This document shows, in pieces, positions 1 through 7,273 of a stretch of DNA of 64,000 bases. Every line of letters starts with the position of its first letter. The first letter of the stretch is position 1. The translations under genes were made by a program, and so were the position numbers. Source of the DNA: Nitrosarchaeum koreense MY1 (GTDB lineage: Archaea > Thermoproteota > Nitrososphaeria > Nitrososphaerales > Nitrosopumilaceae); the NCBI RefSeq assembly GCF_000220175.1, contig NZ_AFPU01000001.1:1399512-1463511 (forward strand). The letters are read 5' to 3'. Under the pieces are notes generated by a model that saw only the letters and a list, made by a program, of their open reading frames with translations, had not been told where the DNA came from and made no database searches.

Positions 1-654
1 AGCAAATTCTAATAATTCTTTTCCATCAATTAATGGAATTGCATTTTGTTTTGCATACTTTTCTGCCTTATCAATAGATAAAGCAGTATAAGTTTGAGCA
101 TCCATCATTTCACAAATTGCAGTAACTGGAGTCAATCCTGCAATTTTACTAAGATATACAGACATTTCGGTATGACCTTGTCTTTTTGATAATAATCCTT
201 CTGAGGCAATTAATAATGGAACATGACCAGGTGTTTTAAAAGAAGAAACAAATTTTTTCTTTTTGTTTTCTACCTTGAAAATATTGGCCATTTCTCTTAT
301 TGTTAATGATCTGTCTTTATCTGTTATACCAGTATAAGTTTGATAATGATTAACTGAAATTGAAAATGTTGGATGATCACCATATGGGGCAAGTCCCATG
401 ATCATCTCTTTATTAGAAATTGGGGAGTCTGCTAAAATTTCATGCATGTACCGTAATTCTAGAGAATTTGCAAAATTATGTTCAATTGCAATACACAAAA
501 GTCCACCTGCATGTTGTCGCATTCTTGCAACATGTTCTGGAGTTACAAATTCTGCAGCAACTACCATGTCTATCTCATTTTCTCTTCCTGCAGAATCAAA
601 TAATAATACAAACTCACCGCGTTTTAATGATTCAATCCCAGATTCAAGAGACAT
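1..654 (-). CDS. ribB: 3,4-dihydroxy-2-butanone 4-phosphate synthase (partial, C-terminus beyond left edge)
   Basis: Converts ribulose 5-phosphate to 3,4-dihydroxy-2-butanone 4-phosphate and formate, supplying the four-carbon unit of riboflavin. An open frame of 218 codons runs from an ATG at 654 off the left end of the window. The acidic metal-binding motif GRENEIDMV lies near residue 25, and the RQGHTEMS motif, typical of RibB, lies further in. The product starts MSLESGIES and has no fused GTP cyclohydrolase II domain in the part seen. Riboflavin synthase lies 79 bp upstream on the same strand, so the two probably form a riboflavin cluster. A TATA-like element about 25 bp before the ATG suggests an almost leaderless transcript. 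Confidence 0.95.
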   Translation of the reverse strand, partial: MSLESGIESLKRGEFVLLFDSAGRENEIDMVVAAEFVTPEHVARMRQHAGGLLCIAIEHNFANSLELRYMHEILADSPISNKEMIMGLAPYGDHPTFSISVNHYQTYTGITDKDRSLTIREMANIFKVENKKKKFVSSFKTPGHVPLLIASEGLLSKRQGHTEMSVYLSKIAGLTPVTAICEMMDAQTYTALSIDKAEKYAKQNAIPLIDGKELLEFA

Positions 655-677
655 ATGCAAAAATCAGCAATAAACTA

Positions 678-711
678 ATTATAAAGTTTACTAAAAAATT
701 GGTAATTACCA
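678..711 (-). promoter_or_regulatory. ribB promoter with 12-bp palindrome
   Basis: Read on the minus strand, TTTATAAT (678-685) is a TATA-box candidate about 25 bp before the ribB ATG. Just upstream of it, at 700-711, is the perfect palindrome TGGTAATTACCA, well placed for a regulator that blocks or recruits TFB/TBP. Archaeal riboflavin genes can be controlled by the RbkR kinase-regulator; whether this palindrome is such a site is inference. Confidence 0.4.
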
Positions 712-733
712 CAAAAATGGTACTATAATAATT

Positions 734-1318
734 TTATTTTAAAATGTATTTACCTAGTATATCAGTCTCAATGTTAATCTTATCACCAACATTTTTGATT
801 TTAAAATTGGTCTTTTCCATTGTATGAGGAATTAGACATACTGAAGCAAGATTATTTTTAATATCTACTACGGTTAGACTAATTCCATCTATTGCAATTG
901 AACCTTTTTTGACAACATATTTTGTCAAGTTTTTTGGAAGTTCAAACCAAACTTGAACTTCTTTAGGTTTAGTTTCTATTTTTTTAATGGTGCCAACACC
1001 ATCTACATGACCTAAAACAAAATGTCCTTCTAATCGAGCGCCAGCTTTTAGACTTCTTTCAATGTTAACAATATCGCCAGGTTTTAGATTCCCTAGATCA
1101 GTTTTACTGGTAGTTTCCTCGATCATTTCAAAAATGCATTTAGAGTTCGAAAGTTTGGTAGCTGTAAGACAAACTCCATTCAAAGATACACTTTGTCCTA
1201 TTTTCAAACCTTTTGCATGTTTTCCTAAATTTACTGTCATTTGAATAGAACTTCTAGTTTTTGTGTTTTTGGAAATTTTCTCGATTTTTCCTATTCCCTC
1301 AACTATTCCAGTAAACAT
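734..1318 (-). CDS. ribE: Riboflavin synthase, alpha-chain (bacterial/eukaryotic) type
   Basis: Dismutates two 6,7-dimethyl-8-ribityllumazines to riboflavin. The protein begins with the hallmark MFTGIVEGIG and has two tandem lumazine-binding halves; the second begins near residue 97 with LEGHFVLGHVDG. The length, about 194 residues, is normal. The second of two adjacent ATG codons is chosen because it gives the family N-terminus. Many archaea instead use an unrelated archaeal riboflavin synthase, so this is the bacterial-type enzyme, which is usual in ammonia-oxidising archaea as far as I know. It lies 79 bp upstream of ribB on the same strand. Confidence 0.95.
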   Translation of the reverse strand: MFTGIVEGIGKIEKISKNTKTRSSIQMTVNLGKHAKGLKIGQSVSLNGVCLTATKLSNSKCIFEMIEETTSKTDLGNLKPGDIVNIERSLKAGARLEGHFVLGHVDGVGTIKKIETKPKEVQVWFELPKNLTKYVVKKGSIAIDGISLTVVDIKNNLASVCLIPHTMEKTNFKIKNVGDKINIETDILGKYILK

Positions 1319-1372
1319 CATTTATGTTGTAAAATTTCTTTGTATAAATTGATTTTCTTGTTAATGTGAATT

Positions 1373-2089
1373 TTATTTTTTATTGGACAATTCATCAAAT
1401 TCGTTTTGACAGAATTGATGAAAAACAGTACATTTATTTTTTTTGGCATCAGCAATGATTTTTGTCATATCTTTGACTAAAACACCCTGTGCGGCTAAAA
1501 AAGCCTCATCAGTCATATCTAATTTTTCAAACGCTTTAGATTTAGCAATTGATGCTTCGTTTAAGCTAGGATCTTCAATTTGTGCTTTATCATAAAACTC
1601 AATAGATTCTTTATAATTTTTTAAATGGTTTAAGGAAATAGCCTTATTCATCAATGCAGTAATGTCGTTACTATCAATTTTTAGTGTTTTATCATAAAAT
1701 TCTATAGCTTCTGTATGTCGATCTAATTCATTTAGTGACAGACCTAAACTATTGAATGTCCAAGTATCTGTAGAATCGTGTTCAAGAATAATGTTACAGC
1801 AAATTATAACATCATTATATCGTTTTAATTTTTCAAGGGAGTAAATTTTATTTTTTAAAGCATAGTTATCATAATTTTTTATTTTTAATACTTTATCACA
1901 ATAGATGATTGCATCCTCATATCTTGCTAAGTGTATTAAAGCCAATGCAGAATTTTGAAGTGCCACCATATCATTTTGATCATTAGAAAGTAACTTTTGA
2001 CAATAATTGTACATTTCATCATATTGTCCAGATTCAAACATTCTTTTGATTACAACCGTAGGGTCTAGTAGATTAATCAATTGTATCAT
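1373..2089 (-). CDS. Tetratricopeptide repeat protein
   Basis: A 238-residue protein made mostly of TPR units: repeated blocks of about 34 residues with small residues at the helix crossings, for example the segments around ALQNSALALIHLARYEDAI, NSLGLSLNELDRHTEAIEF and ALMNKAISLNHLKNYKESIEF. It has no signal peptide or membrane segment, so it is probably a cytoplasmic protein-interaction scaffold. The C-terminal 45 residues, which contain a lone CTVFHQFCQ segment, are not TPR. Its partner is unknown. The neighbours (a ribbon-helix-helix miniprotein and a response regulator) hint at a regulatory role, but this is only positional. Confidence 0.8.
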   Translation of the reverse strand: MIQLINLLDPTVVIKRMFESGQYDEMYNYCQKLLSNDQNDMVALQNSALALIHLARYEDAIIYCDKVLKIKNYDNYALKNKIYSLEKLKRYNDVIICCNIILEHDSTDTWTFNSLGLSLNELDRHTEAIEFYDKTLKIDSNDITALMNKAISLNHLKNYKESIEFYDKAQIEDPSLNEASIAKSKAFEKLDMTDEAFLAAQGVLVKDMTKIIADAKKNKCTVFHQFCQNEFDELSNKK

Positions 2090-2152
2090 TACAATATTGG
2101 GATAACAAGTCTTTATTCTATTCGAAAAGATAAAAAATGTTATTTAATAAAA

Positions 2153-2296
2153 TTATTTCAATACTTTTCTAAGAGTTTCATTAAGGACCTTAGAATAACT
2201 GTATGAAGATTGCTCTTGCTGAATCATTTTTGCTTGACGAAGTCTTATTTTTTTATCCAGATCATCATCAATCATTATTGTTACACGTTTACTCAT
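2153..2296 (-). CDS. Ribbon-helix-helix miniprotein, 47 residues
   Basis: A small open frame starting MSKRVTIMIDDDLDKKIRL and ending LNETLRKVLK. The short basic beta strand (KRVTIMID), followed by two helices (DDLDKKIRLRQAKMIQ and SYSKVLNETLRKVL), is the layout of MetJ/Arc/CopG ribbon-helix-helix DNA-binding proteins, and the length equals one bare domain. It probably works as a dimeric repressor. It sits between a response regulator gene and a TPR gene on the same strand; its targets are unknown. Confidence 0.75.
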   Translation of the reverse strand: MSKRVTIMIDDDLDKKIRLRQAKMIQQEQSSYSYSKVLNETLRKVLK

Positions 2297-2363
2297 TGTA
2301 CTTAGTAATTTATGATGATTTCAATATAAGATTATATGAAATGTCCCAATTGTGGGAATGGAT

Positions 2364-2720
2364 TTAGCCATTAATTACAGAGATAATTTGTTCCATGTTA
2401 AACGGTTTACGGATCAAGGGAATAGATAATTTTTCTAATTTTTCTTCAGTGGAATAACTACCATCTCCACTCACCGCGATGATTTTTGCATTAGAATTTA
2501 TTTCTTGAATTTTTTTGATTGCATAAAAACCACTTCCATTTGGCATCATTATATCAATTAAGACAACATCAGGGGTTTTTTCTTTGTAAAGTTTGATTGC
2601 AGTTATACCATCATAACCACTACCCACAACTTTAATGCCCCTTTCCTCCAAAAATTCACCAAATAATCTAACTGTATCTTCATCATCATCAATTACAATA
2701 ACTGAACGTTTCATAGTCAT
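2364..2720 (-). CDS. Stand-alone CheY-like response regulator receiver
   Basis: A 118-residue receiver domain with no output domain. The acidic pocket DDDED lies at residues 11-15, the phospho-acceptor Asp56 is in LIDIMMP, and Lys105 is in LIRKPF; these are the canonical catalytic residues. An alternative start is the second Met at residue 3. No histidine kinase is in the window. The gene is divergent from a winged-helix protein with only 47 bp between starts, so the two may share regulation. Single-domain receivers usually act by binding a partner protein. Confidence 0.9.
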   Translation of the reverse strand: MTMKRSVIVIDDDEDTVRLFGEFLEERGIKVVGSGYDGITAIKLYKEKTPDVVLIDIMMPNGSGFYAIKKIQEINSNAKIIAVSGDGSYSTEEKLEKLSIPLIRKPFNMEQIISVING

Positions 2721-2767
2721 GATTAATCACACATGCTTTAATATTTTGTATTATTTTTTAATAGTAT

Positions 2768-3361
2768 ATGGGAGGAATTGACAGATTAATTGCTAAAGCA
2801 TTATCTCAAAAAATTAAACAAAAACTGGATGAAGATGAATTAAAAATTTTAGAAAGAGAGTTGTTTTTAGAACATGGAATGTCAATAAAGCTATCAATAG
2901 AGCATTTTGATAAATTGAATTTAGTATTAAAGAACATTTTAAATTTAAATAGAAAAAAATTTGTAAATGAATGTCTAAACGAAGTAATCAAAATTCAAAG
3001 AAAAGGTGATAAATACTCTGTTAGAATAATTGATCAAAATCTATTAGATTCACTATTAGTGTTATGTGGAGATAATGAAACTAGACAAATGCTTAATTGT
3101 CTTTTTGAAAACGAGCTAACCATTCCTCAAATTTTAAGTGAAGCTCAAATTCCAAAAACATCTGGATATAGAAAAATTGAAAATTTAATCATAAATGGAT
3201 TAATTGTAGAATCTGGCAAAGTACTTAGTGAGAGTAAAAGAATTTCAAAATACAAATGTGTTTTTGACGAAATAAAGATTGAAATGAAAAAGAATGATAT
3301 TGTGTTTCAAGGAGTAATAAATGAACAAATTTATGATAAAAGTACTTGTATCGACTTTTAA
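2768..3361 (+). CDS. Predicted winged-helix regulator
   Basis: A 197-residue, highly charged protein, probably cytosolic. Residues from about 105 to 165 (ETRQMLNCLFENELTIPQILSEAQIP followed by a second helix and VESGKVLSE) look like a winged helix of the ArsR/MarR sort, with the recognition helix around PKTSGYRKIENLI. The N-terminal 90 residues (KIKQKLDEDELKILERELF) are helical and may dimerise or bind a partner. I do not recognise the exact family; similar regulators are common in Nitrososphaerota. It is divergent from the receiver gene, a plausible functional partner. Confidence 0.65.
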   Translation: MGGIDRLIAKALSQKIKQKLDEDELKILERELFLEHGMSIKLSIEHFDKLNLVLKNILNLNRKKFVNECLNEVIKIQRKGDKYSVRIIDQNLLDSLLVLCGDNETRQMLNCLFENELTIPQILSEAQIPKTSGYRKIENLIINGLIVESGKVLSESKRISKYKCVFDEIKIEMKKNDIVFQGVINEQIYDKSTCIDF

Positions 3362-3396
3362 AAGTATAAAATTAGAAAATAATTCATAAGAAAATT

Positions 3397-4263
3397 CTAA
3401 ATTGATGTAGATTTTACAATTTCAAGTACGGTTTTAGCTTGCTTAAAGTGAACCTCATCAATCATTTTTCCATCTATAGTTGTAGCTCCTTTTCCTTTTT
3501 TTGTTGATTCTAAATAAAATTTGTAAACTTTTTCTGCCCATTGAATTTCTTTTTTACTTGGATAGAAAACTTTGTGAGTTGTTAATATTTGGTCAGGATG
3601 TATGATACTTTTTCCTGCATAACCAAGATCCTTTCCAACTTTACAATCTTTTTCTAATCCCTTAATGTCTTTAAGGTCTTGCCAAATGGCATCAATTGCA
3701 GAAACTCCTGCTGCTTTTGCATCTACTGGAATTTTTGCCCTAGAATATCTTCCACCTTCTGAATCTTTTGAGTATTCAATTCCTAAATCATTTAAGAGAT
3801 CAAAAACTCCAAAAACTACTGCTTGGATTCTTTTACTATAGGATGCAATATGATATGTGTTAACTACTCCTTCAGCTGATTCAATAGAAGGAATTATTTG
3901 AATTGGTTTTAGTTTACGATTCTTTTCCAATAATAAAAGATTCTTTTCAATTTTTTTTATCTCAGCAACATTGTTTACTTTAGGAATCACTATTCCATCA
4001 ATTCCTTTTTGAATAATTGTTTTGAGATCATCTGGAATTTTTCCAGATTTTGGAGAATTTGTACGCACAAAAATTGATGATTTGTAAGATTGACGTGATT
4101 TTAGTGCATCTTGAATTAATTTTCTAGCATTATTTTTTTCCTCATCTGGTACGGAATCTTCTAAATCAAAACAGACTACATCAGCTTGAATATTTTTTGC
4201 TTTTTCTAAAAACCTAGAATTGTTTCCGGGAACAAAAATAAGACTGCGAAAAAGCTGTGTCAT
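3397..4263 (-). CDS. HpcH/HpaI aldolase / citrate lyase beta-subunit-like (CitE family) lyase
   Basis: A 288-residue TIM-barrel C-C lyase of the CitE/malyl-CoA lyase family. It starts LFRSLIFVPGNNSRF, with the conserved CFDLEDSVP near residue 35, IPSIESAEG carrying the Mg-binding Glu, VFGVFDLLNDLG with the following Asp, and GKSIIHPDQI near the C-terminus. Family members cleave or form acyl-CoA thioesters such as malyl-CoA, methylmalyl-CoA or citryl-CoA; the substrate cannot be read here. It follows an MDR reductase gene by 7 bp on the same strand, suggesting an operon acting on a CoA thioester. Confidence 0.85.
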   Translation of the reverse strand: MTQLFRSLIFVPGNNSRFLEKAKNIQADVVCFDLEDSVPDEEKNNARKLIQDALKSRQSYKSSIFVRTNSPKSGKIPDDLKTIIQKGIDGIVIPKVNNVAEIKKIEKNLLLLEKNRKLKPIQIIPSIESAEGVVNTYHIASYSKRIQAVVFGVFDLLNDLGIEYSKDSEGGRYSRAKIPVDAKAAGVSAIDAIWQDLKDIKGLEKDCKVGKDLGYAGKSIIHPDQILTTHKVFYPSKKEIQWAEKVYKFYLESTKKGKGATTIDGKMIDEVHFKQAKTVLEIVKSTSI

Positions 4264-4270
4264 TAAATTA

Positions 4271-5365
4271 TTATGCGTTTTCTGGCTTCATCATAATTTT
4301 GCCAAAGAACTTTCCAGAGAGCATTTTTGTATGTGCTTCTGCAGCTTGTTCAAATGTATAAGTAGAATCAATTTCTGCTTTAATTTTACCCTTACCCATC
4401 CAATACAAACCAAGATCCATTTCAGCTTTAGTTCCTTGAGTTGAACCTAACACATTGATTCCTTTAAAGAAGATGTGTCTAAGATCAATTTTTGCATCAT
4501 ATCCAGTAGTAGCTCCACATGAAACAAGTGTTCCTCCATAGTTAAGCAGGGTCAATTGTTTGTTAAAGTGAGTTTCTCCAATATGGTCAAATGTCAAATC
4601 AATTCCTGGCCTAACACCAGTTTTTGCAGCAATATCTTTTGTAATTTTAAAGACTTCTTTGTGCCAGTCTTCTTTTCTATGATCTACTGCATAATCAGCA
4701 CCTAATGCTTTGCATTTATCCAGTTTATCTGCACTAGCAGTTGCAATAACAGTGCAATTGTAGAGTTTTGCAATTTGAATTCCAAAACTGCCAACACCAG
4801 AACCTCCACCCATAATTAGAACAGTTTGTCCAGGTGTAATTTTGGCTCTTCCAACTAACATATGCCAAGAAGTAAGAATCGTCATTGAAGCTGCTGCTGC
4901 ATCTTCATAAGAAACTCCTTCTGGAATTTTTGATACATTAACTTCTGGTAGATGTACTAATTCACTATATGCACCCCAGAGTGGACCTGTTTGGAATCCC
5001 CAAACTTGTCTATTGGTACAATCAAATTCTCTACCTGATGTACATAATGCACATGTTCTACATGAAAGATTTGAATGTGAGACAACTCTATCCCCTACTT
5101 TGATAGTTTTTACATCTTCTCCTACTGCAACAACATCTCCTGCAGCATCAGAACCAGATACGTGTGGTAATGGGATAGCAATTGGTACACCTCTCATTCC
5201 CCAGATATCATTATAGTTAAGAGCTGCTGCTTTTAGTTTGAACACAACTTCATTTGCTTTTGGTTTTGGATCAGGAATATCTTTTACTTTTAAAATTTTT
5301 GCATAATTATCATCAGGAGCATATTCTTCGTAAACTACAGCTTTCAATATGGATCCTGATATCAT
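4271..5365 (-). CDS. Medium-chain dehydrogenase/reductase, enoyl-CoA reductase-like
   Basis: A 364-residue MDR protein. It has the structural-zinc loop with Cys102, Cys105, Cys108 and Cys116, and the nucleotide-binding motif GGGSGVGSFGIQIAK. The catalytic-zinc ligands of alcohol dehydrogenases are replaced: the usual GHE is GSD (residues 71-73) and the first catalytic Cys position reads ALNYND. It is therefore more likely a crotonyl-/acryloyl-CoA reductase or quinone-reductase type enzyme than an alcohol dehydrogenase. The pairing with a CitE-like lyase fits acyl-CoA chemistry. An acryloyl-CoA reductase role in the hydroxypropionate/hydroxybutyrate cycle is possible but unproven. Confidence 0.8.
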   Translation of the reverse strand: MISGSILKAVVYEEYAPDDNYAKILKVKDIPDPKPKANEVVFKLKAAALNYNDIWGMRGVPIAIPLPHVSGSDAAGDVVAVGEDVKTIKVGDRVVSHSNLSCRTCALCTSGREFDCTNRQVWGFQTGPLWGAYSELVHLPEVNVSKIPEGVSYEDAAAASMTILTSWHMLVGRAKITPGQTVLIMGGGSGVGSFGIQIAKLYNCTVIATASADKLDKCKALGADYAVDHRKEDWHKEVFKITKDIAAKTGVRPGIDLTFDHIGETHFNKQLTLLNYGGTLVSCGATTGYDAKIDLRHIFFKGINVLGSTQGTKAEMDLGLYWMGKGKIKAEIDSTYTFEQAAEAHTKMLSGKFFGKIMMKPENA

Positions 5366-5387
5366 CCCCTAATTATATTTTCTCTGA

Positions 5388-5663
5388 TTAGATACGATTT
5401 ATCTTAAAATCACGTTTTGGTTGTTGAATTGATAATAAAATTTGTTTAAGTTGATTGTCATTAATTTGAGAATTCATCTTTCCTTGTGATGCCATTCCAA
5501 TTAGATACTGCTCTACTAAATCAGATAATTCAGGTTTGACCATCTTGATGTTATTTAATCTCATTCTTGCATCTGGAGAAAGTATTTGTTTGAGGACTTG
5601 CTCTTTTTGAGCAGTCATATCGTGATTTTGTTTATCTTGATCAGGTGATTCAGAAAAACTCAT
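5388..5663 (-). CDS. DNA-binding protein of the PDCD5/TFAR19 family
   Basis: A 91-residue helical protein with the PDCD5 signature: QVLKQILSPDARMRLNNIKMVKPE followed by a short helix and QLKQILLSIQQPKRDFKI. Archaeal members are small double-stranded-DNA-binding proteins. It lies 7 bp downstream of the S19e gene on the same strand, as in many archaeal genomes, and is presumably cotranscribed with it. The acidic N-terminal 20 residues look disordered. Confidence 0.9.
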   Translation of the reverse strand: MSFSESPDQDKQNHDMTAQKEQVLKQILSPDARMRLNNIKMVKPELSDLVEQYLIGMASQGKMNSQINDNQLKQILLSIQQPKRDFKINRI

Positions 5664-5670
5664 TTTAAAT

Positions 5671-6123
5671 CTAAGAGTATATTTTTAGTTGAGGATTTAC
5701 AACGATCAGTTCGTTTAGAATTTCTGTTGATAATCTATCTAATTTTTGCATTCCTTTTTTTGAAATGACACGGCCTTTTTTCTCAACTTTCTCAACATAT
5801 CCAAGCTTCTCTAATCCTTGAATTGCATTACGAATTATTGCGCCTCCAGCATCCTTATGATGAGCAGCACCATATCCAGATGGTCTACCTCCACCATAAA
5901 TTTTTCTTAATTCGTTAATTCCAAGTGGACCATGAAGGTAAATTTTTCTCATTAGTGATGCACATCTTGTATGCCACCAATCTCTGTCTTGAGGTGGTTT
6001 ATCTGCATGAGCTCCAGTTTTTACAAATGGAATCCAAGAAGGAGCAGGAATATCTTCATTTTTTAAAATAGCTGCCAATCTACTAATCAATACATCAGAT
6101 GGTACATCGTATACCTTTGCCAT
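5671..6123 (-). CDS. rps19e: Small-subunit ribosomal protein eS19
   Basis: A 150-residue protein matching eS19, found in archaea and eukaryotes but not bacteria. Clear markers are DRDWWHTRCASLMRKIYLHG near residues 47-66, the loop GGGRPSGYGAAHHKDAG, and LEKLGYVEKVEKKGRVISKKG. It acts in 40S-like head assembly and decoding-region structure. It is followed by the PDCD5 homologue and preceded by the Rpp21 gene on the same strand, forming a translation and RNA-processing cluster. Confidence 0.97.
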   Translation of the reverse strand: MAKVYDVPSDVLISRLAAILKNEDIPAPSWIPFVKTGAHADKPPQDRDWWHTRCASLMRKIYLHGPLGINELRKIYGGGRPSGYGAAHHKDAGGAIIRNAIQGLEKLGYVEKVEKKGRVISKKGMQKLDRLSTEILNELIVVNPQLKIYS

Positions 6124-6154
6124 AAGGTCAAAAACTCAGGAATCGTCTTATAAA

Positions 6155-6457
6155 TCATTGAGCTATTATTTTGCGATAAGTATGCCCACAAAGGTTACAC
6201 GAAATTCTGATCGACTTTATTGATGTTCTGCCCAATCGAATTTTAGAATTTATCCCTGGAGCGATAAATGATTTACATTTTTTACAAAATACAATTTTTA
6301 ATTCATAAGGCATGCGAATTTTGTGTCTTGTGCTAATTCGTTGTGCCAGCAATGCCTGTCTCTGAGATAGTATTGGATTCATTTTTGCATTAGAAATTGC
6401 ACTATTAATTAAAATCTGCATTCTCTCTAATGCAATTTGTCTAAATGCGGGTTTCAC
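6155..6457 (-). CDS. rnp4: Ribonuclease P protein component 4 (Rpp21)
   Basis: A 100-residue basic protein whose zinc ribbon uses CKKC (near residue 58) and CNLC (near 91), with the arginine-rich helix QRQALLAQRISTRHKIRMP ahead of it. This matches archaeal Rpp21, which supports the RNase P RNA in 5' tRNA maturation. A tRNA gene lies about 50 bp upstream on the same strand and S19e follows by 31 bp. The length is typical for the family. Confidence 0.88.
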   Translation of the reverse strand: MKPAFRQIALERMQILINSAISNAKMNPILSQRQALLAQRISTRHKIRMPYELKIVFCKKCKSFIAPGINSKIRLGRTSIKSIRISCNLCGHTYRKIIAQ

Positions 6458-6502
6458 AATAATTAATCACTATCCACCTAAAAATTAGTTCTCTTTTGAT
6501 AG

Positions 6503-6506
6503 AAAA
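6503..6506 (-). terminator. Oligo-T terminator after tRNA-Gly
   Basis: On the minus strand the mature 3' end is followed by C and then TTTTCT, a typical short T-rich archaeal termination signal. Confidence 0.5.
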
Positions 6507-6507
6507 G

Positions 6508-6581
6508 TGCAGTCAGCGGGATTCGAACCCGCGTCACAGGGTTGGAAACCCCGAATACTAACCAGGCTATACTATGACTGC
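6508..6581 (-). tRNA. tRNA-Gly (anticodon UCC)
   Basis: Read on the minus strand: a perfect 7-bp acceptor stem (GCAGTCA with TGACTGC), a 5-bp T stem GCGGG/CCCGC with loop TTCGAAT, and a 5-bp anticodon stem CGGGG/CCCTG including one G-U pair. The anticodon loop TTTCCAA gives anticodon UCC. The D arm carries GGTTA. C2-G71, the anticodon bases C35-C36 and discriminator A73 are the expected glycine identity elements. There is no intron and CCA is not encoded. Confidence 0.93.
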
Positions 6582-6603
6582 ACAAGAAAACAAACTTAAT
6601 TTC

Positions 6604-7272
6604 CTACATAAAAACGGTTTTTTCATACTCGTAGAGCATACGTGCAATCACTACATGAGCCTCATAAGACAAGTTACCAACTGAAAATAAGCGATTTATT
6701 TTATTGTTTATTGACGCAGAAAAGTGGCCTTTTTGAAATCCACCTATAACTATACAAGAATTATCTGAAATTTGAGAGCTAATTTTTTCAAATGAGCTTA
6801 GTTCTCCTTTAGTTGAAAATCCAATAATCTTGGATGGTTTTATCTCATTGATTAACTCAGTAAACGATTTTTTTTTAATTTCCAATAACACATCTTTGTC
6901 AGATTGTATGGTTTTTTCTAAATATAATTTTTCAATAAGACCTTCAAATCTATGATATGATTTTGGAATGTGAACGTTTTCTCCAATGTAAATTACGTTA
7001 TCATCAATTGTGTGAATATAAATTTTAATTTTATTTTGTGAGTATAATGGAATTGTTGTAGCTTCCAATATAGAAAAATGAACTAGATCAGGTCTTCCTC
7101 TTTTTATTTCATCGTTGATTCCTTTCATTGCAGCAAAATGCCATGAGTTATCAAGCAATATTTCAGACGGATGTTTTCCAAGTTTTTGTGCATGTGAGAT
7201 TACTGAAGAATGATCTTGTAGTTCTGGAGGAACTGTTTCTAATGCAGATTCTGCTAAAATCAGAGAGAGCAT
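6604..7272 (-). CDS. nep1: Nep1/Emg1, rRNA small-subunit pseudouridine N1-methyltransferase
   Basis: A 222-residue SPOUT-class methyltransferase that uses S-adenosylmethionine to methylate N1 of a pseudouridine in 16S rRNA helix 35. Family marks are RGRPDLVHFSILEATTIPL in the middle, VIYIGENVHIPKSYHRFEGLIEKL after it, and C-terminal IVIGGFQKGHFS and FSVGNLSYEAHVV, which build the knotted cofactor site. It is cotranscribable with the downstream tRNA and Rpp21, and its start lies 2 bp from the stop of the upstream gene. Confidence 0.93.
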   Translation of the reverse strand: MLSLILAESALETVPPELQDHSSVISHAQKLGKHPSEILLDNSWHFAAMKGINDEIKRGRPDLVHFSILEATTIPLYSQNKIKIYIHTIDDNVIYIGENVHIPKSYHRFEGLIEKLYLEKTIQSDKDVLLEIKKKSFTELINEIKPSKIIGFSTKGELSSFEKISSQISDNSCIVIGGFQKGHFSASINNKINRLFSVGNLSYEAHVVIARMLYEYEKTVFM

Positions 7273-7273
7273 C

